A stretch of 64,000 nt of DNA from Bog-756 sp963737625 (GTDB taxonomy: Bacteria > Actinomycetota > Acidimicrobiia > Acidimicrobiales > RAAP-2): positions 186,001 to 250,000 of the forward strand of contig CAVTTK010000002.1 of the NCBI GenBank assembly GCA_963737625.1, in the 5' to 3' direction. A model generated the notes under the pieces. That model was not told the DNA's origin. It saw only the letters and a program-made list of their open reading frames with translations, and did not search any database. The first letter of the stretch is position 1; each line of letters begins with the position of its first letter. Shown one piece after another: positions 16,808 to 26,227 of this stretch. Made by a program: the position numbers and the translations under genes.

Positions 16808-16874
16808 CACCCAGATCTATGAGGGCACCAACCAGATCCAGCGGGTGGTCATCGCCAAGAAACTGCTCGGGTAG
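16808..16874 (+). repeat. Right copy of 67-bp duplication (candidate attR, displaced 3' end)
   Basis: This stretch encodes TQIYEGTNQIQRVVIAKKLLG and a stop but has no gene in front of it; it is a detached copy of the acyl-CoA dehydrogenase C terminus. Sequence left of 16808 does not match the gene. Only synonymous differences separate it from the left copy. Its codons (GTC, GCC, AAG, GGG) look like the host, so it is probably the original 3' end pushed aside by integration. Confidence 0.8.
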
Positions 16875-17267
16875 GGCCGCTCAACACGCACGAACGGGCC
16901 GACGAGGATGTGGCCCCGTCGTGGGCAAGGATCGCCCATGCGGGCCTCGGGATCGGCGGGCGTGCTGTCGAGGCCAAGGAAGCGGGTGCTCATCCGCTCT
17001 GCTCAGGGCGAGTAGGGGGCCGTGACGACCGCCAGTCGGCAGGTCGCCCCTGATCCCGGGGGCTCCCGGCCTCCATGTTCCGGTGGGCTCGTGAGGTGAC
17101 AGACAACGGTCAACATCCGTGTGTACAGTTCTCCGGGGCAAGACGGGGCAGCGGGGATGTCCATCAGCGGATCTGATGGGATTGGCGCGGGATGTCATAG
17201 CCACGAACCGGTCATCCCGGCCCAGACCTTGCCGTTGGACACGGTCGTGACAAAGAGGGTGAACCGC
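16875..17267 (+). other. Noncoding gap, 393 bp
   Basis: No convincing gene. Open frames on both strands lack ribosome sites, family features and codon bias. GC falls slightly around 17100-17200. A GAGGG just before 17268 could serve the next gene. I see no clear promoter, terminator or RNA structure. Confidence 0.4.
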
Positions 17268-18581
17268 ATGAACGTAAGGCTCGGCTCAACGACTCGGCTC
17301 GGTGTCCCGCGCCGAAAGCTCGGTCCTCTGGCTATGTCCCTGTCCGCCCTGGCGGGTTGCTTGACACTCATCGCGGCGAGTTCTCTAGCTGCCGGAGGCC
17401 AAGCTTCGGCAGCGACTCCCCCCAAGCAGGCGATCAAGAACATCGTCGTCATCGACATCGAAAATGAATCCGAGACGAATACCTTCGGACCGTCGTCACC
17501 CGCCTCGTATCTCACCGGGACGCTCGAGAAGAAGGGGGTACTGATCAAGAATTACTACGGCATCGGCCATGTCAGCCTCGATAACTACGTCGGGCAGGTA
17601 TCCGGCCAGGCGCCGACTCCCACGACCCAGGGTGACTGCCTGGCCGGCTTCGAGGACGTGACGCCGGGGACCCCTTCGGCAACCCTGGGCCAGGTCAACG
17701 GCAGCTCTGGCTGTGTTTATCCGGCGTCCGTGGAGACCATCGCCAACCAGCTGGACACCATCAAGAAGCCCAATCCGACGACCCACGTCGCCGCCTGGCG
17801 CGGCTATGAGGAGGACATGGGGAACGATGCCGCGCGAGATGGCGGGACGACGTGTGCCCACCCTGCCCCAGGCAGCCCCCCGGCCAGTGCCGCCACGACG
17901 ACGGACGGCTACGTGACCCGGCACGATCCCTTCGTCTGGTTCCATTCGATCATCGATAACACCGCTCTGTGCAACGCCAATGTGGTGCCGCTCGGGTCGC
18001 TGGGGTCCACCGGGAAGCCCTCGTCCTCGAGCAGGCTGGTCAAGGACTTCTCCAAAGAGTCCACAACTCCCTCGTTCAGCTTCATCACTCCGAGCGTATG
18101 CAACGATGGCCATGATGCAACGTGTGTCTCACCAAGTGCGGCCGGCGGGACGACCGGGGGACTGGTGGCCGCCAACGCGTGGCTCGAAGCCTGGATGCCG
18201 ACCATCCTCAACTCGCCGGCCTACAAAGCGGGCCAAATGATGGTGGTCATCACGGCCGACGAAGCCGACCTCGACGCCACGAATGATGCCGCAGCCTGCT
18301 GCAACGAACAGCCGGGGCCGAACGTCACCGAGGCCGGAGGTTCTGGTCCCGGCGGCGGCCAGACCGGAGCACTCGTACTGACCTCGTCGAAGTACATCAA
18401 GCCAGGAACCGTTGACACCACCGGCTCGTACAATCACTACAGCGCACTGAAGACCTACGAGAATCTCCTCGGCATCGACAAGGGTGGCAGCGATGGCAAA
18501 GGCCATCTCGGAATGGCCGGACAGCCCGGATTGGCCGCGTTCGGCCCCGACGTCTTCAACGCCGCGGGTCCACACCACTGA
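17268..18581 (+). CDS. Secreted phosphoesterase family protein (acid phosphatase / phospholipase C-like)
   Basis: A 437-residue exported protein. Residues 1-45 are a signal peptide with basic start (RRKLG), a hydrophobic core and an ASAA-type cleavage site. The mature part begins KNIVVIDIENESETNTFG, and a GHVSLDNYVGQVSGQ segment and VVITADEADLDATND follow, matching the PF04185 phosphoesterase pattern of metal-bound acidic and His residues. Near the C terminus is GSYNHYSALKTYENLLG, also typical. It probably hydrolyses phosphate esters outside the cell. The ATG at 17268 was chosen for the signal peptide; a GTG at 17259 is equally placed. It stands alone. Confidence 0.85.
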   Translation: MNVRLGSTTRLGVPRRKLGPLAMSLSALAGCLTLIAASSLAAGGQASAATPPKQAIKNIVVIDIENESETNTFGPSSPASYLTGTLEKKGVLIKNYYGIGHVSLDNYVGQVSGQAPTPTTQGDCLAGFEDVTPGTPSATLGQVNGSSGCVYPASVETIANQLDTIKKPNPTTHVAAWRGYEEDMGNDAARDGGTTCAHPAPGSPPASAATTTDGYVTRHDPFVWFHSIIDNTALCNANVVPLGSLGSTGKPSSSSRLVKDFSKESTTPSFSFITPSVCNDGHDATCVSPSAAGGTTGGLVAANAWLEAWMPTILNSPAYKAGQMMVVITADEADLDATNDAAACCNEQPGPNVTEAGGSGPGGGQTGALVLTSSKYIKPGTVDTTGSYNHYSALKTYENLLGIDKGGSDGKGHLGMAGQPGLAAFGPDVFNAAGPHH

Positions 18582-18842
18582 CCCGGCTCGAACCTCGGCT
18601 GGTCGTGATTCCGAGGCAATCGATGGCCCGGCGGCAGCCACGGGCGAGAGTGGCGTGGATTTTCCATCCATCGACTCCTGAATCCGGTTACCGGTCCCAG
18701 GATTCCATGTATCTCTGATGGAGCGGGGGCCTACCCCCTTCATCTCTAGGGTCAGCCCTACTTCACCTTTACCGCCACCCTGTCGATAGGAGAGGAGAGA
18801 GTCCTGACTATGACCTAGTGGAAACATCTAGGCGAATGTCCG
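18582..18842 (+). other. Noncoding gap, 261 bp
   Basis: No gene seen. The stretch separates the phosphoesterase from the broken surface-protein gene and is relatively A+T-rich from 18690 on, so it probably holds the promoter of the latter, but no box stands out. Confidence 0.3.
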
Positions 18843-21619
18843 ATGAGGCGATTCAATAGAGCATCCGAGTCATCTGGAGTTGGTAGAGGGGCCGGCACGT
18901 CAGGTGATGCTCGAACAGAGCCGTCGACGCAGTCTGTTCCTGTGCGGCGATGTGGACGTACCGGTTGCCGGACCAGGCCAGGAGCGGCTATCCGAGGCCT
19001 AAGCGCCGGCGCCCTCGCGGTAGGTCTGGTCATCGTCACTACCGGGAACCTGGTCGTCGTCCTGTCCGCCACCCCGGCCGAAGCATCGAATCCACCCGTG
19101 GTGACCGCGGTCATAGCCAACTCCGGTCCGTCAACGGGCGGACAACGGGTGACCATACTGGGCGCCAACCTCGACGCGCCGGCCTCGGTCGACTTCGGTT
19201 CGGCGCTGGCCGCGGTCTCCTCCGTCACGGGATCCTCAGTGGTGGTGACCGAACCGCCCGGCACCGCCGGCACGACGGTCGATGTGACCGTGACCACCAC
19301 CACCGGCTCGAGCATCTCGTCGTCTGCTGACGACTACACCTTCGCCCGGCCGCCCACCGCCTATGTGGTCAACAACAGCTCCAACAACGTCACCCCCATC
19401 GACACCGCGACCAATACGGCTGGAACCAACGTGAGCGTCCCTGGGGATGGACTTGGGGCGGCCGTGACTCCTGACGGCCGGTACCTCTACGTGCCGAACT
19501 ACCAAGGATCGGTGACGCCGGTCGAGGTCGCAACGGACACACCCGGGCCCAGCATCACCGGCTTCAACGGAGCTGGGGCCATCGCCATCACTCCCGATGG
19601 ACTTACCGCGATCGTCGGGTGATGCTAGTAACGGCGAGGCTCACCTCGATGACACTTGGAGGCGGAGGGGGTACGTCAGGTCCCGCGGTTACGACGGGGT
19701 CCCATCCGATGAGTGTCGCGATCGCACCTGATGGTGTTACTGCCTATGTGGCCAACTTCGGAGCGGAGACGTGAGCGCCATCCGCTGTCGTCCGAGAGTG
19801 GTCACAGGTACGATCCCGGTTGGTATCAGCCCTCAGGGCATCGCCATTGCCCCGAACGGCCGGACCGCCTACGTGGCGAACACCGGCTCGGGCTCGATCA
19901 CGCCGATCACTCTGTCCCCTGGTGGCGGGGTTGCCGGTACACCGATCTCCGTGGGCAATTCCCCGATCGGCGTGGCCATCACGCCCGATGGCGTGACCGC
20001 CTATGTGGCCAATTTCGGATCGGGCACCGTTACACCGGTCACACTGACCGATGGCGGTGGGGTGGCCGACGTGGCCATCGCCGCGGGCACGAATCCCTTT
20101 GACCTGGCCATCACTCCCGATGGCAGGACCGCCTATGTGAGCAACAACAACACGACAACGGTCACACCCATCACACTGTCCGCTGGTGGAGGGAGCCGCG
20201 GAACCCCAATCACCGTCGGTTCGAATCCGCGAGGAATCGTCGTTACCCCCGACCAGGCTCCGACAGCCTCGTTCTCCGATACCCCCGGAGCGATGGGGTC
20301 GGCTACGACGTTCGATGGATCGGCATCAGGTGCTCCAGAGGGGAGCATCGTCAACTACGCCTGGGACTTCGGCGACGGATCGTTCTCCGCCACCAACTCC
20401 TTCCCCATGATCTCCCACACCTACGCAATCCCGGGGCCGTTCACCGTCGCCTTGACCGTGACCGACACCGCTGGAACTTCCACCATCCAGACGTTCACCG
20501 GCACCTCGGTCTCCAACAACGGCGACTCCTCGGCGCGATCCAGCCACGCAGTGGCCCTGCCTCCGGGCATCACCTCCATCGCGCCGACGGGTGGATCCGA
20601 GCCAGGTGGGACGGTCATCACCATCTCCGGCAGTGGCTTCACCCCGGGAGCTGCCGTCACGTTCGGAGCGACGACGGCCTCCCCGGTGACGTACCTCAAT
20701 GACGCCACTCTCGTTGCCACCTCACCGGCCGGGACCGGGGCCGTCGATGTCGCGGTCACCACCGTCGACGGCACCAGCGCCTCGGGCAGTCATGACCGCT
20801 TCACCTACAGTTCCGCGGCGTCGCCCCCGTCTGGGCCTCCGCCCGCGCCGGCGTCGCCCGGGGGAGGATTCTGGCAAGCCGCCTCCGACGGGGGCATTTT
20901 TGCCTTCGGCGACGCCGACTTCGTGGGATCGATGGGCAGCATGCATCTCAACGCGCCCATCGTTGGCGTGACGTCCACGCCGGCCGGTGCCGGCTACTGG
21001 ATGGTGGCGTCCGATGGCGGCATCTTCACCTTCGGCGACGCCACGTTCCACGGCTCCATGGGCAATCTCCATCTCAACCGGCCCATCGTGGGGATGGTCG
21101 CCGATGCGTCGGGCCAGGGCTACTGGATGGTGGCGTCCGATGGCGGCATCTTCACCTTCGGCGACGCCACGTTCCACGGCTCCATGGGCAATCTCCATCT
21201 CAACCGGCCCATCGTGGGGATGGTCGCCGATGCGTCGGGCCAGGGCTACTGGATGGTGGCGTCCGATGGCGGCATCTTCACCTTCGGCGACGCCACGTTC
21301 CACGGCTCCATGGGCAATCTCCATCTCAACCGGCCCATCGTGGGTATGGCGGGTGATGGCACCGGAGGGGGTTACTGGCTGGTGGCGTCCGATGGCGGCA
21401 TCTTCACCTTCGGCGACGCCCCGTTCTACGGGGGGACCGGCGGCACGCGTCTCAACCGGCCCATTGTGGGTATGGCCCCGACCCCCGACGGAGGCGGCTA
21501 TTGGCTGGCCGCCTCTGACGGCGGCATCTTCAGCTTCGGAGACGCCGAAATTCTTGGGCTCCATGGGGGGTACGCCTCTCAATCAACCCGTCGTGGGACT
21601 GGCCGCGACTCGGGCCTGA
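18843..21619 (+). pseudogene. TIG / beta-propeller / 42-aa-repeat surface protein, broken by four indels
   Basis: If four one-base changes are undone, the stretch reads as one 924-residue secreted protein. Order: signal/anchor segment (about 50-80), TIG/IPT domain (SGPSTGGQRVTILG), YncE-like propeller repeats (ITPDGxTAYVANxGSGxVTPxTL), PKD domain (NYAWDFGDGSFSATN), a second TIG domain, a Pro-rich linker, and six 42-residue YWMVASDGGIF repeats. Frame changes: +1 near 19618 (GGG for GG), +1 near 19640, -1 near 19767, +1 near 21546 (GAAATTC for GAATTC). The net +2 leaves 2775 nt, exactly 925 codons. Real decay, phase variation or sequencing error are all possible. Confidence 0.8.
20869..21616 (+). 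repeat. Six tandem 126-bp coding repeats (array 1)
   Basis: Units start at 20869, 20995, 21121, 21247, 21373 and 21499. The second to fourth are almost identical in DNA, which points to recent duplication. Each encodes 42 residues of the pattern YWxVASDGGIFxFGDA, then xFxGSxGxxxLNxPIVGM. The last unit carries the one-base insertion near 21546. Confidence 0.9.
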
Positions 21620-21684
21620 GAGCCTCCTCGGGCCGGCGCGGATCCCGCGCCGTCGGCACCCCGGTGGAGTCGGGCGATGGCCCC

Positions 21685-22710
21685 TTATGGCCGAAGCATC
21701 ACCTTGATGCACTCAGCGGTGCGGGCAGCCACGGCAGCATAGGCCTCGGCCGCGTCGGCCAGCGGGAAACCATGGGTGATGATCCCCTCCGTGGGGAGGC
21801 GACCCGCAGTGACCAGGGGCACCAGTTCCTTCCACGTCTGATGCACCGGCGCCGTCGTCATGCGCAGCGTGACACTGCGGAACAGGGCCATGAGAATGGG
21901 GAGGGGATACGGATCAAGGTCGTGCACCCCGATCACCGAGACGGTCCCCCCAGGCCGGACGCAGGCGAACGCATCGTCGAGGGTGGTGTCCCGTGCTACA
22001 GCATCGATGACCGAGTGGGCCCCTCTTCCGGCGGTGGCCTCCATGACCGCCTCCACCGTTGGTCCCTCCAGAGGAGTGGCACCGGACTCCGCCGCCAGGG
22101 CCCGCCGGCCGGCCACCGGGTCGACGGCCAGGACGCGACCTGCCCCGAGGACCAGAGCGGAGCGAACGGCGCAGAGACCGACGGCGCCCAGTCCGAGCAC
22201 CACCACCGTTCCTCCCAACGGGGTGTCGGCCCGCTTGGCTCCGATCCAACCGGTGTTGAGATTGTCGGTCAACAACAGCGCCGCCTCGTCATCCACCCCC
22301 TCGGGGATGGCCAGCATCTGGAAGTCCGCCGACGGCACGGCGACGCTGGTGGCCTGCCCTCCTCCGAGCACGCCCGAACCGAACACCTGTGGACTCTCGA
22401 CGCAGGTGACGGGGTCGCCGGTGTCGCAGCCGTCACAGTGACCGCACCCGGCCACCGACGCGGTGAGCACCCGGTCTCCGACCTTGAACCTCCGGACTTC
22501 CGGACCGACCTCGGCCACGGTCCCGATGAATTCGTGACCGATGGCGAAGCCGTCACCAACGGGGATGTCGCCGTCATAGAAGTGGAGATCCGACCCGCAG
22601 ATGGCACTGGCCTCGACGGCAACGACCGCCCCGTCGGGCCCTGGAGGGACAGGGTCGGGACCTTCCACGAGACCCACCCGTCCCGGACCATCGATGACTA
22701 CCTGGAGCAC
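21685..22710 (-). CDS. Zinc-dependent alcohol dehydrogenase
   Basis: Medium-chain dehydrogenase of 341 residues. AICGSDLHFYDG and GHEFIGTV hold the catalytic-zinc Cys and His; CGHCDGCDTGDPVTC gives four structural-zinc cysteines; VLGLGAVGLCAV is the NAD-binding motif. The GTG at 22710 is chosen because GGAGG lies 7 nt upstream; the frame stays open to 22818 but without support. It is divergent from a Baeyer-Villiger-type monooxygenase with a shared 93-bp promoter region, so the two may act on the same alcohol/ketone pair: oxidation of an alcohol here, oxygen insertion into the ketone there. The substrate is unknown. Confidence 0.93.
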   Translation of the reverse strand: MLQVVIDGPGRVGLVEGPDPVPPGPDGAVVAVEASAICGSDLHFYDGDIPVGDGFAIGHEFIGTVAEVGPEVRRFKVGDRVLTASVAGCGHCDGCDTGDPVTCVESPQVFGSGVLGGGQATSVAVPSADFQMLAIPEGVDDEAALLLTDNLNTGWIGAKRADTPLGGTVVVLGLGAVGLCAVRSALVLGAGRVLAVDPVAGRRALAAESGATPLEGPTVEAVMEATAGRGAHSVIDAVARDTTLDDAFACVRPGGTVSVIGVHDLDPYPLPILMALFRSVTLRMTTAPVHQTWKELVPLVTAGRLPTEGIITHGFPLADAAEAYAAVAARTAECIKVMLRP

Positions 22711-22730
22711 TGAGTCCTCCGATCTCGGAG

Positions 22731-22758
22731 TAGACACAATCGAGAGTTTGTGTACTAT
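22731..22758 (+). promoter_or_regulatory. Promoter with inverted repeat between ADH and monooxygenase
   Basis: TAGACA (22731-22736), a 16-bp spacer and TACTAT (22753-22758) form a promoter toward the monooxygenase. An inverted repeat ACACAA (22734-22739) / TTGTGT (22748-22753) with an 8-bp centre overlaps it. It is a likely operator for the TetR encoded downstream of the monooxygenase, and could control both divergent genes. Confidence 0.5.
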
Positions 22759-22803
22759 CACAGATCTGGCGGGTCCCTGCCTCCCGCCGGGGGAGGGTCG
22801 ACT

Positions 22804-24732
22804 ATGCGCAATCCGCACGCGGGCCAGCCGTTCGAGACCTCGGACGGAGACATCGCCCTGGCTCTGTCCGACCTCAGTATCCCGACGCTGATGCTGTCAC
22901 TGGTCCACATGTCCGGCGATCCCGAGCTCATCCGGGGGAAGCTGAAGCCGGCCGGCCTGTTCCTCAACGAGGTGCAGGGCTACATGACCGAGGAAGACAA
23001 AGCCGAGGTCCGGGCCCTCGCCCTCCCGATCATCGCCCGCTACCGGGACCAGGGCTGTCCCGAACCCGAACCCGTTCCGGCCGATCTGCTACACGAGATG
23101 ATGACCTGGCTGGTGTGCGAGGACGTGCCGGCAGAGTACGTCCCCATGCTGATGGAGGAGATGGAACTCGACGGATCCGACGTCCGGAGGATGGAGCCCG
23201 TCGCTGACGCCACCGACCGCCAGGCGTTCCCGGTAGTCGTCATCGGGTGCGGCCAGTCTGGACTCTTGGCCGGCATCCGCCTTCAGGAGGCCGGCATTCC
23301 CTTCACCATTGTCGAGAAGAACCCCGGCGTGGGAGGAACGTGGTGGGAGAACTCCTATCCGGGGGCGAGGGTCGATGTCGGCAACCACTTCTACTGCTAC
23401 AGCTTCGAGCCCAGCGACACCTGGACGGAGTTCTTCGCCCAACAGCCCGAACTCCAGGCCTACTTTGAAACCGTCATGACCAGGCATGGCATCGAAGCGA
23501 ACGTCCGGTGGGAGACCGAGGTGCTCGGAGCGGTCTGGGACGACGAAGGAGCTGCCTGGTCGGTGAAGGTCCGGGGCCCCGACGGCCGGGAGGAGACCCT
23601 GGTGGCCCGGGCCGTGATCTCAGCCGTGGGACAACTCAACCGGCCCCACACCCCGGAGATCCCCGGTCAGGAGGAGTTCGTCGGGCCAGCGTTCCACTCG
23701 GCGCGATGGGATCACGACGTTGACCTGACGGGCCAGCGGGTGGCCATGATCGGAGCCGGGGCCAGTGGATTCCAGATCGCCCCGACCATCGCCCCTGAGG
23801 TGGAGCACCTCACGGTGTTCCAACGGACCGCCCAGTGGATGTTCCCCAACCCCAACTATCACGAGGCGGTGGGGCCGGGCGTGCGTTGGGCGCTCCGCCA
23901 CCTTCCCTTCTACGGGCGCTGGTACCGGTTCCTCCTGTTCTGGCCCGGCTGTGACAAGGGACTCGAGGCGGCCCGCGTCGACCCGGACTACCCGGATCCG
24001 CAGCGCGCCGTGAGTGAGACCAACGACTTCACCCGCCAGATGTTCACCGACTGGATCACCAGCCAGGTGGGTGACGACCCAGAGCTGGTCGCCAAAGTCG
24101 TCCCGGACTACCCGGCCACGGGCAAGCGCACCCTGCAGGACAACGGGAGTTGGCTGCGCACCCTGACCCGTGGCAACGTCGACCTGGTCCGCACCGGCAT
24201 CGATCACATCGAGGCCGATGCCGTGGTCACCGAGGACGGCACCCGCCACCCCGCGGACATCCTGGTCTACGCCACGGGATTTCATGCCAACCGTGTCCTG
24301 TGGCCGATGGAGATCACCGGCCGGGACGGTGTCGATCTCCGCTCCACGTGGGGTGAGCGACCGGCGGCGTACCTGGGCATCACCGTGCCCGGGTTCCCCA
24401 ATCTGTTCTGCATGTACGGCCCCGGCACCAACCTGGCCCACGGGGGGAGCCTGATCTTCCACTCCGAGTGCCAGATGCGCTACATCACCCAGTGCCTCGA
24501 CGTCCTCATCGAAGAGGGCCACCGATCGATGGAGCCGAAGCAGCAGCGCTATGACGACTGGCACGAGCGCTCCCAGGCCGAGATGCGCACCCTGGTCTGG
24601 TCGCAGCCGTCGGTGAGGCACTCGTTCTTCAAGAACGCCTACGGGGAGATCCATGTGCTGAGCCCCTGGCGCCTGGTCGACTACTGGAGATGGACCAAGG
24701 AACTCGACGTCGGCGACTTCGAGTTCCGGTGA
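22804..24732 (+). CDS. Baeyer-Villiger-type flavin monooxygenase
   Basis: FAD/NADPH enzyme that inserts oxygen into ketones to give esters or lactones. The 642-residue protein has an unusual N-terminal domain of about 138 residues, then the FAD Rossmann motif VVIGCGQSGLLAG, a GGTWWENSYPGARVD stretch, the Baeyer-Villiger fingerprint FxGxxxHxxxW at F292-W302, and the NADPH motif MIGAGASGFQ from 315. A C-terminal GPGTNLAHGGS matches cyclohexanone-type enzymes. The ATG at 22804 follows a GGAGGG. The stop overlaps the TetR start. Extended N termini occur in some actinobacterial members acting on large ketones, so a bulky substrate is possible. Confidence 0.92.
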   Translation: MRNPHAGQPFETSDGDIALALSDLSIPTLMLSLVHMSGDPELIRGKLKPAGLFLNEVQGYMTEEDKAEVRALALPIIARYRDQGCPEPEPVPADLLHEMMTWLVCEDVPAEYVPMLMEEMELDGSDVRRMEPVADATDRQAFPVVVIGCGQSGLLAGIRLQEAGIPFTIVEKNPGVGGTWWENSYPGARVDVGNHFYCYSFEPSDTWTEFFAQQPELQAYFETVMTRHGIEANVRWETEVLGAVWDDEGAAWSVKVRGPDGREETLVARAVISAVGQLNRPHTPEIPGQEEFVGPAFHSARWDHDVDLTGQRVAMIGAGASGFQIAPTIAPEVEHLTVFQRTAQWMFPNPNYHEAVGPGVRWALRHLPFYGRWYRFLLFWPGCDKGLEAARVDPDYPDPQRAVSETNDFTRQMFTDWITSQVGDDPELVAKVVPDYPATGKRTLQDNGSWLRTLTRGNVDLVRTGIDHIEADAVVTEDGTRHPADILVYATGFHANRVLWPMEITGRDGVDLRSTWGERPAAYLGITVPGFPNLFCMYGPGTNLAHGGSLIFHSECQMRYITQCLDVLIEEGHRSMEPKQQRYDDWHERSQAEMRTLVWSQPSVRHSFFKNAYGEIHVLSPWRLVDYWRWTKELDVGDFEFR

Positions 24733-25340
24733 CCTCGACCATCACCCCGCCCGCCACCGCGGCCACCGTCGACCGTCCGTCTGCCCGCGACCGACTGCTG
24801 GGCGCCACCGAGCGGTGTCTGCGCCGATCGGGCCTCAGGCGGATCACCATGACCGATGTGGCCCGTGAGGCCGGCATGTCGAGAGCGTGGCTCTACCGGC
24901 AATTCCCTGACAAGTCGTCACTGGTGCTGGCCACCCTGGCCCGCATCGACGAACAGTTCTGGGCGGACGCCCATGCCCGCGTGTCCAGGGCACCCGACCT
25001 CCCGGCCCAGGTGGCCGAGGCGGTGGCCCTGTCGCGGGAGCAGCAGCCGGGAGCCCTCCTCCTCGAGCTACAGGCCCGGGAACCCGAGGCGTTCGCGGCC
25101 ATGATGGGTACCGGCCTCCGAGAGATGATGCCCGGCATGGCCACCTTCTGGCACTCCTACATCGTGGAGGCCAAGGATCGTGGCGAGATCCGTCCCGACA
25201 TCGACGTGGCCCGGGCCGGCGAGTGGGTCATGCGCACGGTGCTTTCGCTGGTCACCGTGCCCGGCCATGCCGTCGACGTGGACGACCGCGCCGGGCTGCG
25301 GAGATTTCTGGACGAGTTCCTGGTGGCCGGACTGGCCTGA
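24729..25340 (+). CDS. TetR-family regulator
   Basis: A 203-residue repressor-type protein. The N-terminal helix-turn-helix reads ITMTDVAREAGMSRAWLYRQFPDKSSL (seen near residues 37-63), and the rest is a variable helical ligand domain. The GTG at 24729 overlaps the monooxygenase stop (GTGA), so it is coupled to that gene and probably controls it through the inverted repeat at 22734-22753. The ligand is unknown, likely the substrate or product of the oxidation. Confidence 0.9.
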   Translation: MTSTITPPATAATVDRPSARDRLLGATERCLRRSGLRRITMTDVAREAGMSRAWLYRQFPDKSSLVLATLARIDEQFWADAHARVSRAPDLPAQVAEAVALSREQQPGALLLELQAREPEAFAAMMGTGLREMMPGMATFWHSYIVEAKDRGEIRPDIDVARAGEWVMRTVLSLVTVPGHAVDVDDRAGLRRFLDEFLVAGLA

Positions 25341-25393
25341 ACGACGGCAGGCCGCACGTCGGCCTGCCGCGGACACCCGCTACCCTGACCGCG

Positions 25394-26206
25394 GTGTGCC
25401 TCCTCGTATTCGCCTGGGAGCCTGGCTCGGCGTATCCGCTGATCGTGGCGGCGAACCGCGACGAACGGCTGGACCGACCGGCCCAGGCCATCGGTGTCCT
25501 GTCGGAAGGCGGTCCGAGGATCCTCGGTGGCCGGGACGACCTGGCCGGAGGGACCTGGCTGGCCGTCAACGAGCACGGCGTGGTGGCCGGTCTCACCAAT
25601 CGACCCGCCCCCGGGGGCCGGGACCTGTCCAAGCGGTCGCGGGGCGAGCTGCCGCTCATGTTGGCCTCCCTCCCCACCGCGGAGGAGGCCGTGGCCCACC
25701 TCCTCCAGACCGTACGGCCCGGTCAGTACAACCCGGCGTGGTTGTTGGTGGGTGACCGACACTCCCTGTCCTACGTGGAGTTGGCCACCGATGAGGCGCC
25801 GAGCGCCCTGAAGCTCGGCCCGGGAATCCACATCCTCGAGAACGTGGCGCTGGCCGAGCCGTCCACCAAGTCCGACCGGATCCGGGGTCTCATCGCCGGG
25901 GGCCAGAGCGCCGGGTCGTCGGTGTGGGACGTGCTGCCGTCGGTACTGGCCGACCACGTACTGCCCCTCGGAGCCTCCAAGGCCAACTTCGGCGACGCCC
26001 GGTCCCCGCGGCCAGAGGCCACCATGGCGGCGTGCGTCCATACCGACGACTACGGCACCCGCTCGGCGGCTCTGGTGCGGGTGCCGGCGGTGCCCGGGAG
26101 CCGGCCCGAGATGCTGGTGGCCGACGGTCCACCGTGCACCGCTCCGTTCGTCGATGTCACCGGCTGGTGGACCGGGGCACCGTTGCATGACCCTCCCGGC
26201 GGTTGA
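25394..26206 (+). CDS. NRDE family protein (TANGO2-like)
   Basis: A 270-residue protein of the NRDE family. It starts Met-Cys, and NRDE itself occurs at residues 21-24 in VAANRDERLDRPA, followed by GGTWLAVNEHGVVAGLTNR. Cys2 may become an N-terminal nucleophile after Met removal, as proposed for this family. The family is linked in eukaryotes to heme and lipid handling, but its bacterial role is not settled. The GTG at 25394 was chosen because it gives the conserved MC start; the upstream open frame overlaps the TetR gene. It converges on the membrane-protein gene after 21 nt. Confidence 0.9.
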   Translation: MCLLVFAWEPGSAYPLIVAANRDERLDRPAQAIGVLSEGGPRILGGRDDLAGGTWLAVNEHGVVAGLTNRPAPGGRDLSKRSRGELPLMLASLPTAEEAVAHLLQTVRPGQYNPAWLLVGDRHSLSYVELATDEAPSALKLGPGIHILENVALAEPSTKSDRIRGLIAGGQSAGSSVWDVLPSVLADHVLPLGASKANFGDARSPRPEATMAACVHTDDYGTRSAALVRVPAVPGSRPEMLVADGPPCTAPFVDVTGWWTGAPLHDPPGG

Positions 26207-26227
26207 TCATGAGGCATCGGGTGGGGG

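Noticed and set aside
16665..16874. A 69-codon open frame ending in QIYEGTNQIQ
   Set aside because: Only the last 21 codons have meaning, and they come from the duplicated gene end. The first part is the noncoding element tail with its direct repeats.
16881..17204. A 107-codon minus-strand open frame in the gap after the island
   Set aside because: No ribosome site, Arg/Pro/His-rich shadow composition and no recognisable domain.
20995..21372. Near-identical tandem repeats as a CRISPR array
   Set aside because: The units are 126 bp without variable spacers and are read as protein; no cas genes are near.
21620..22713. The tail of a long plus-strand open frame that begins at 19771 and runs through 22713
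   Set aside because: After the indel near 21546 it loses all family features and runs antisense to the well-supported zinc alcohol dehydrogenase; it is read-through.
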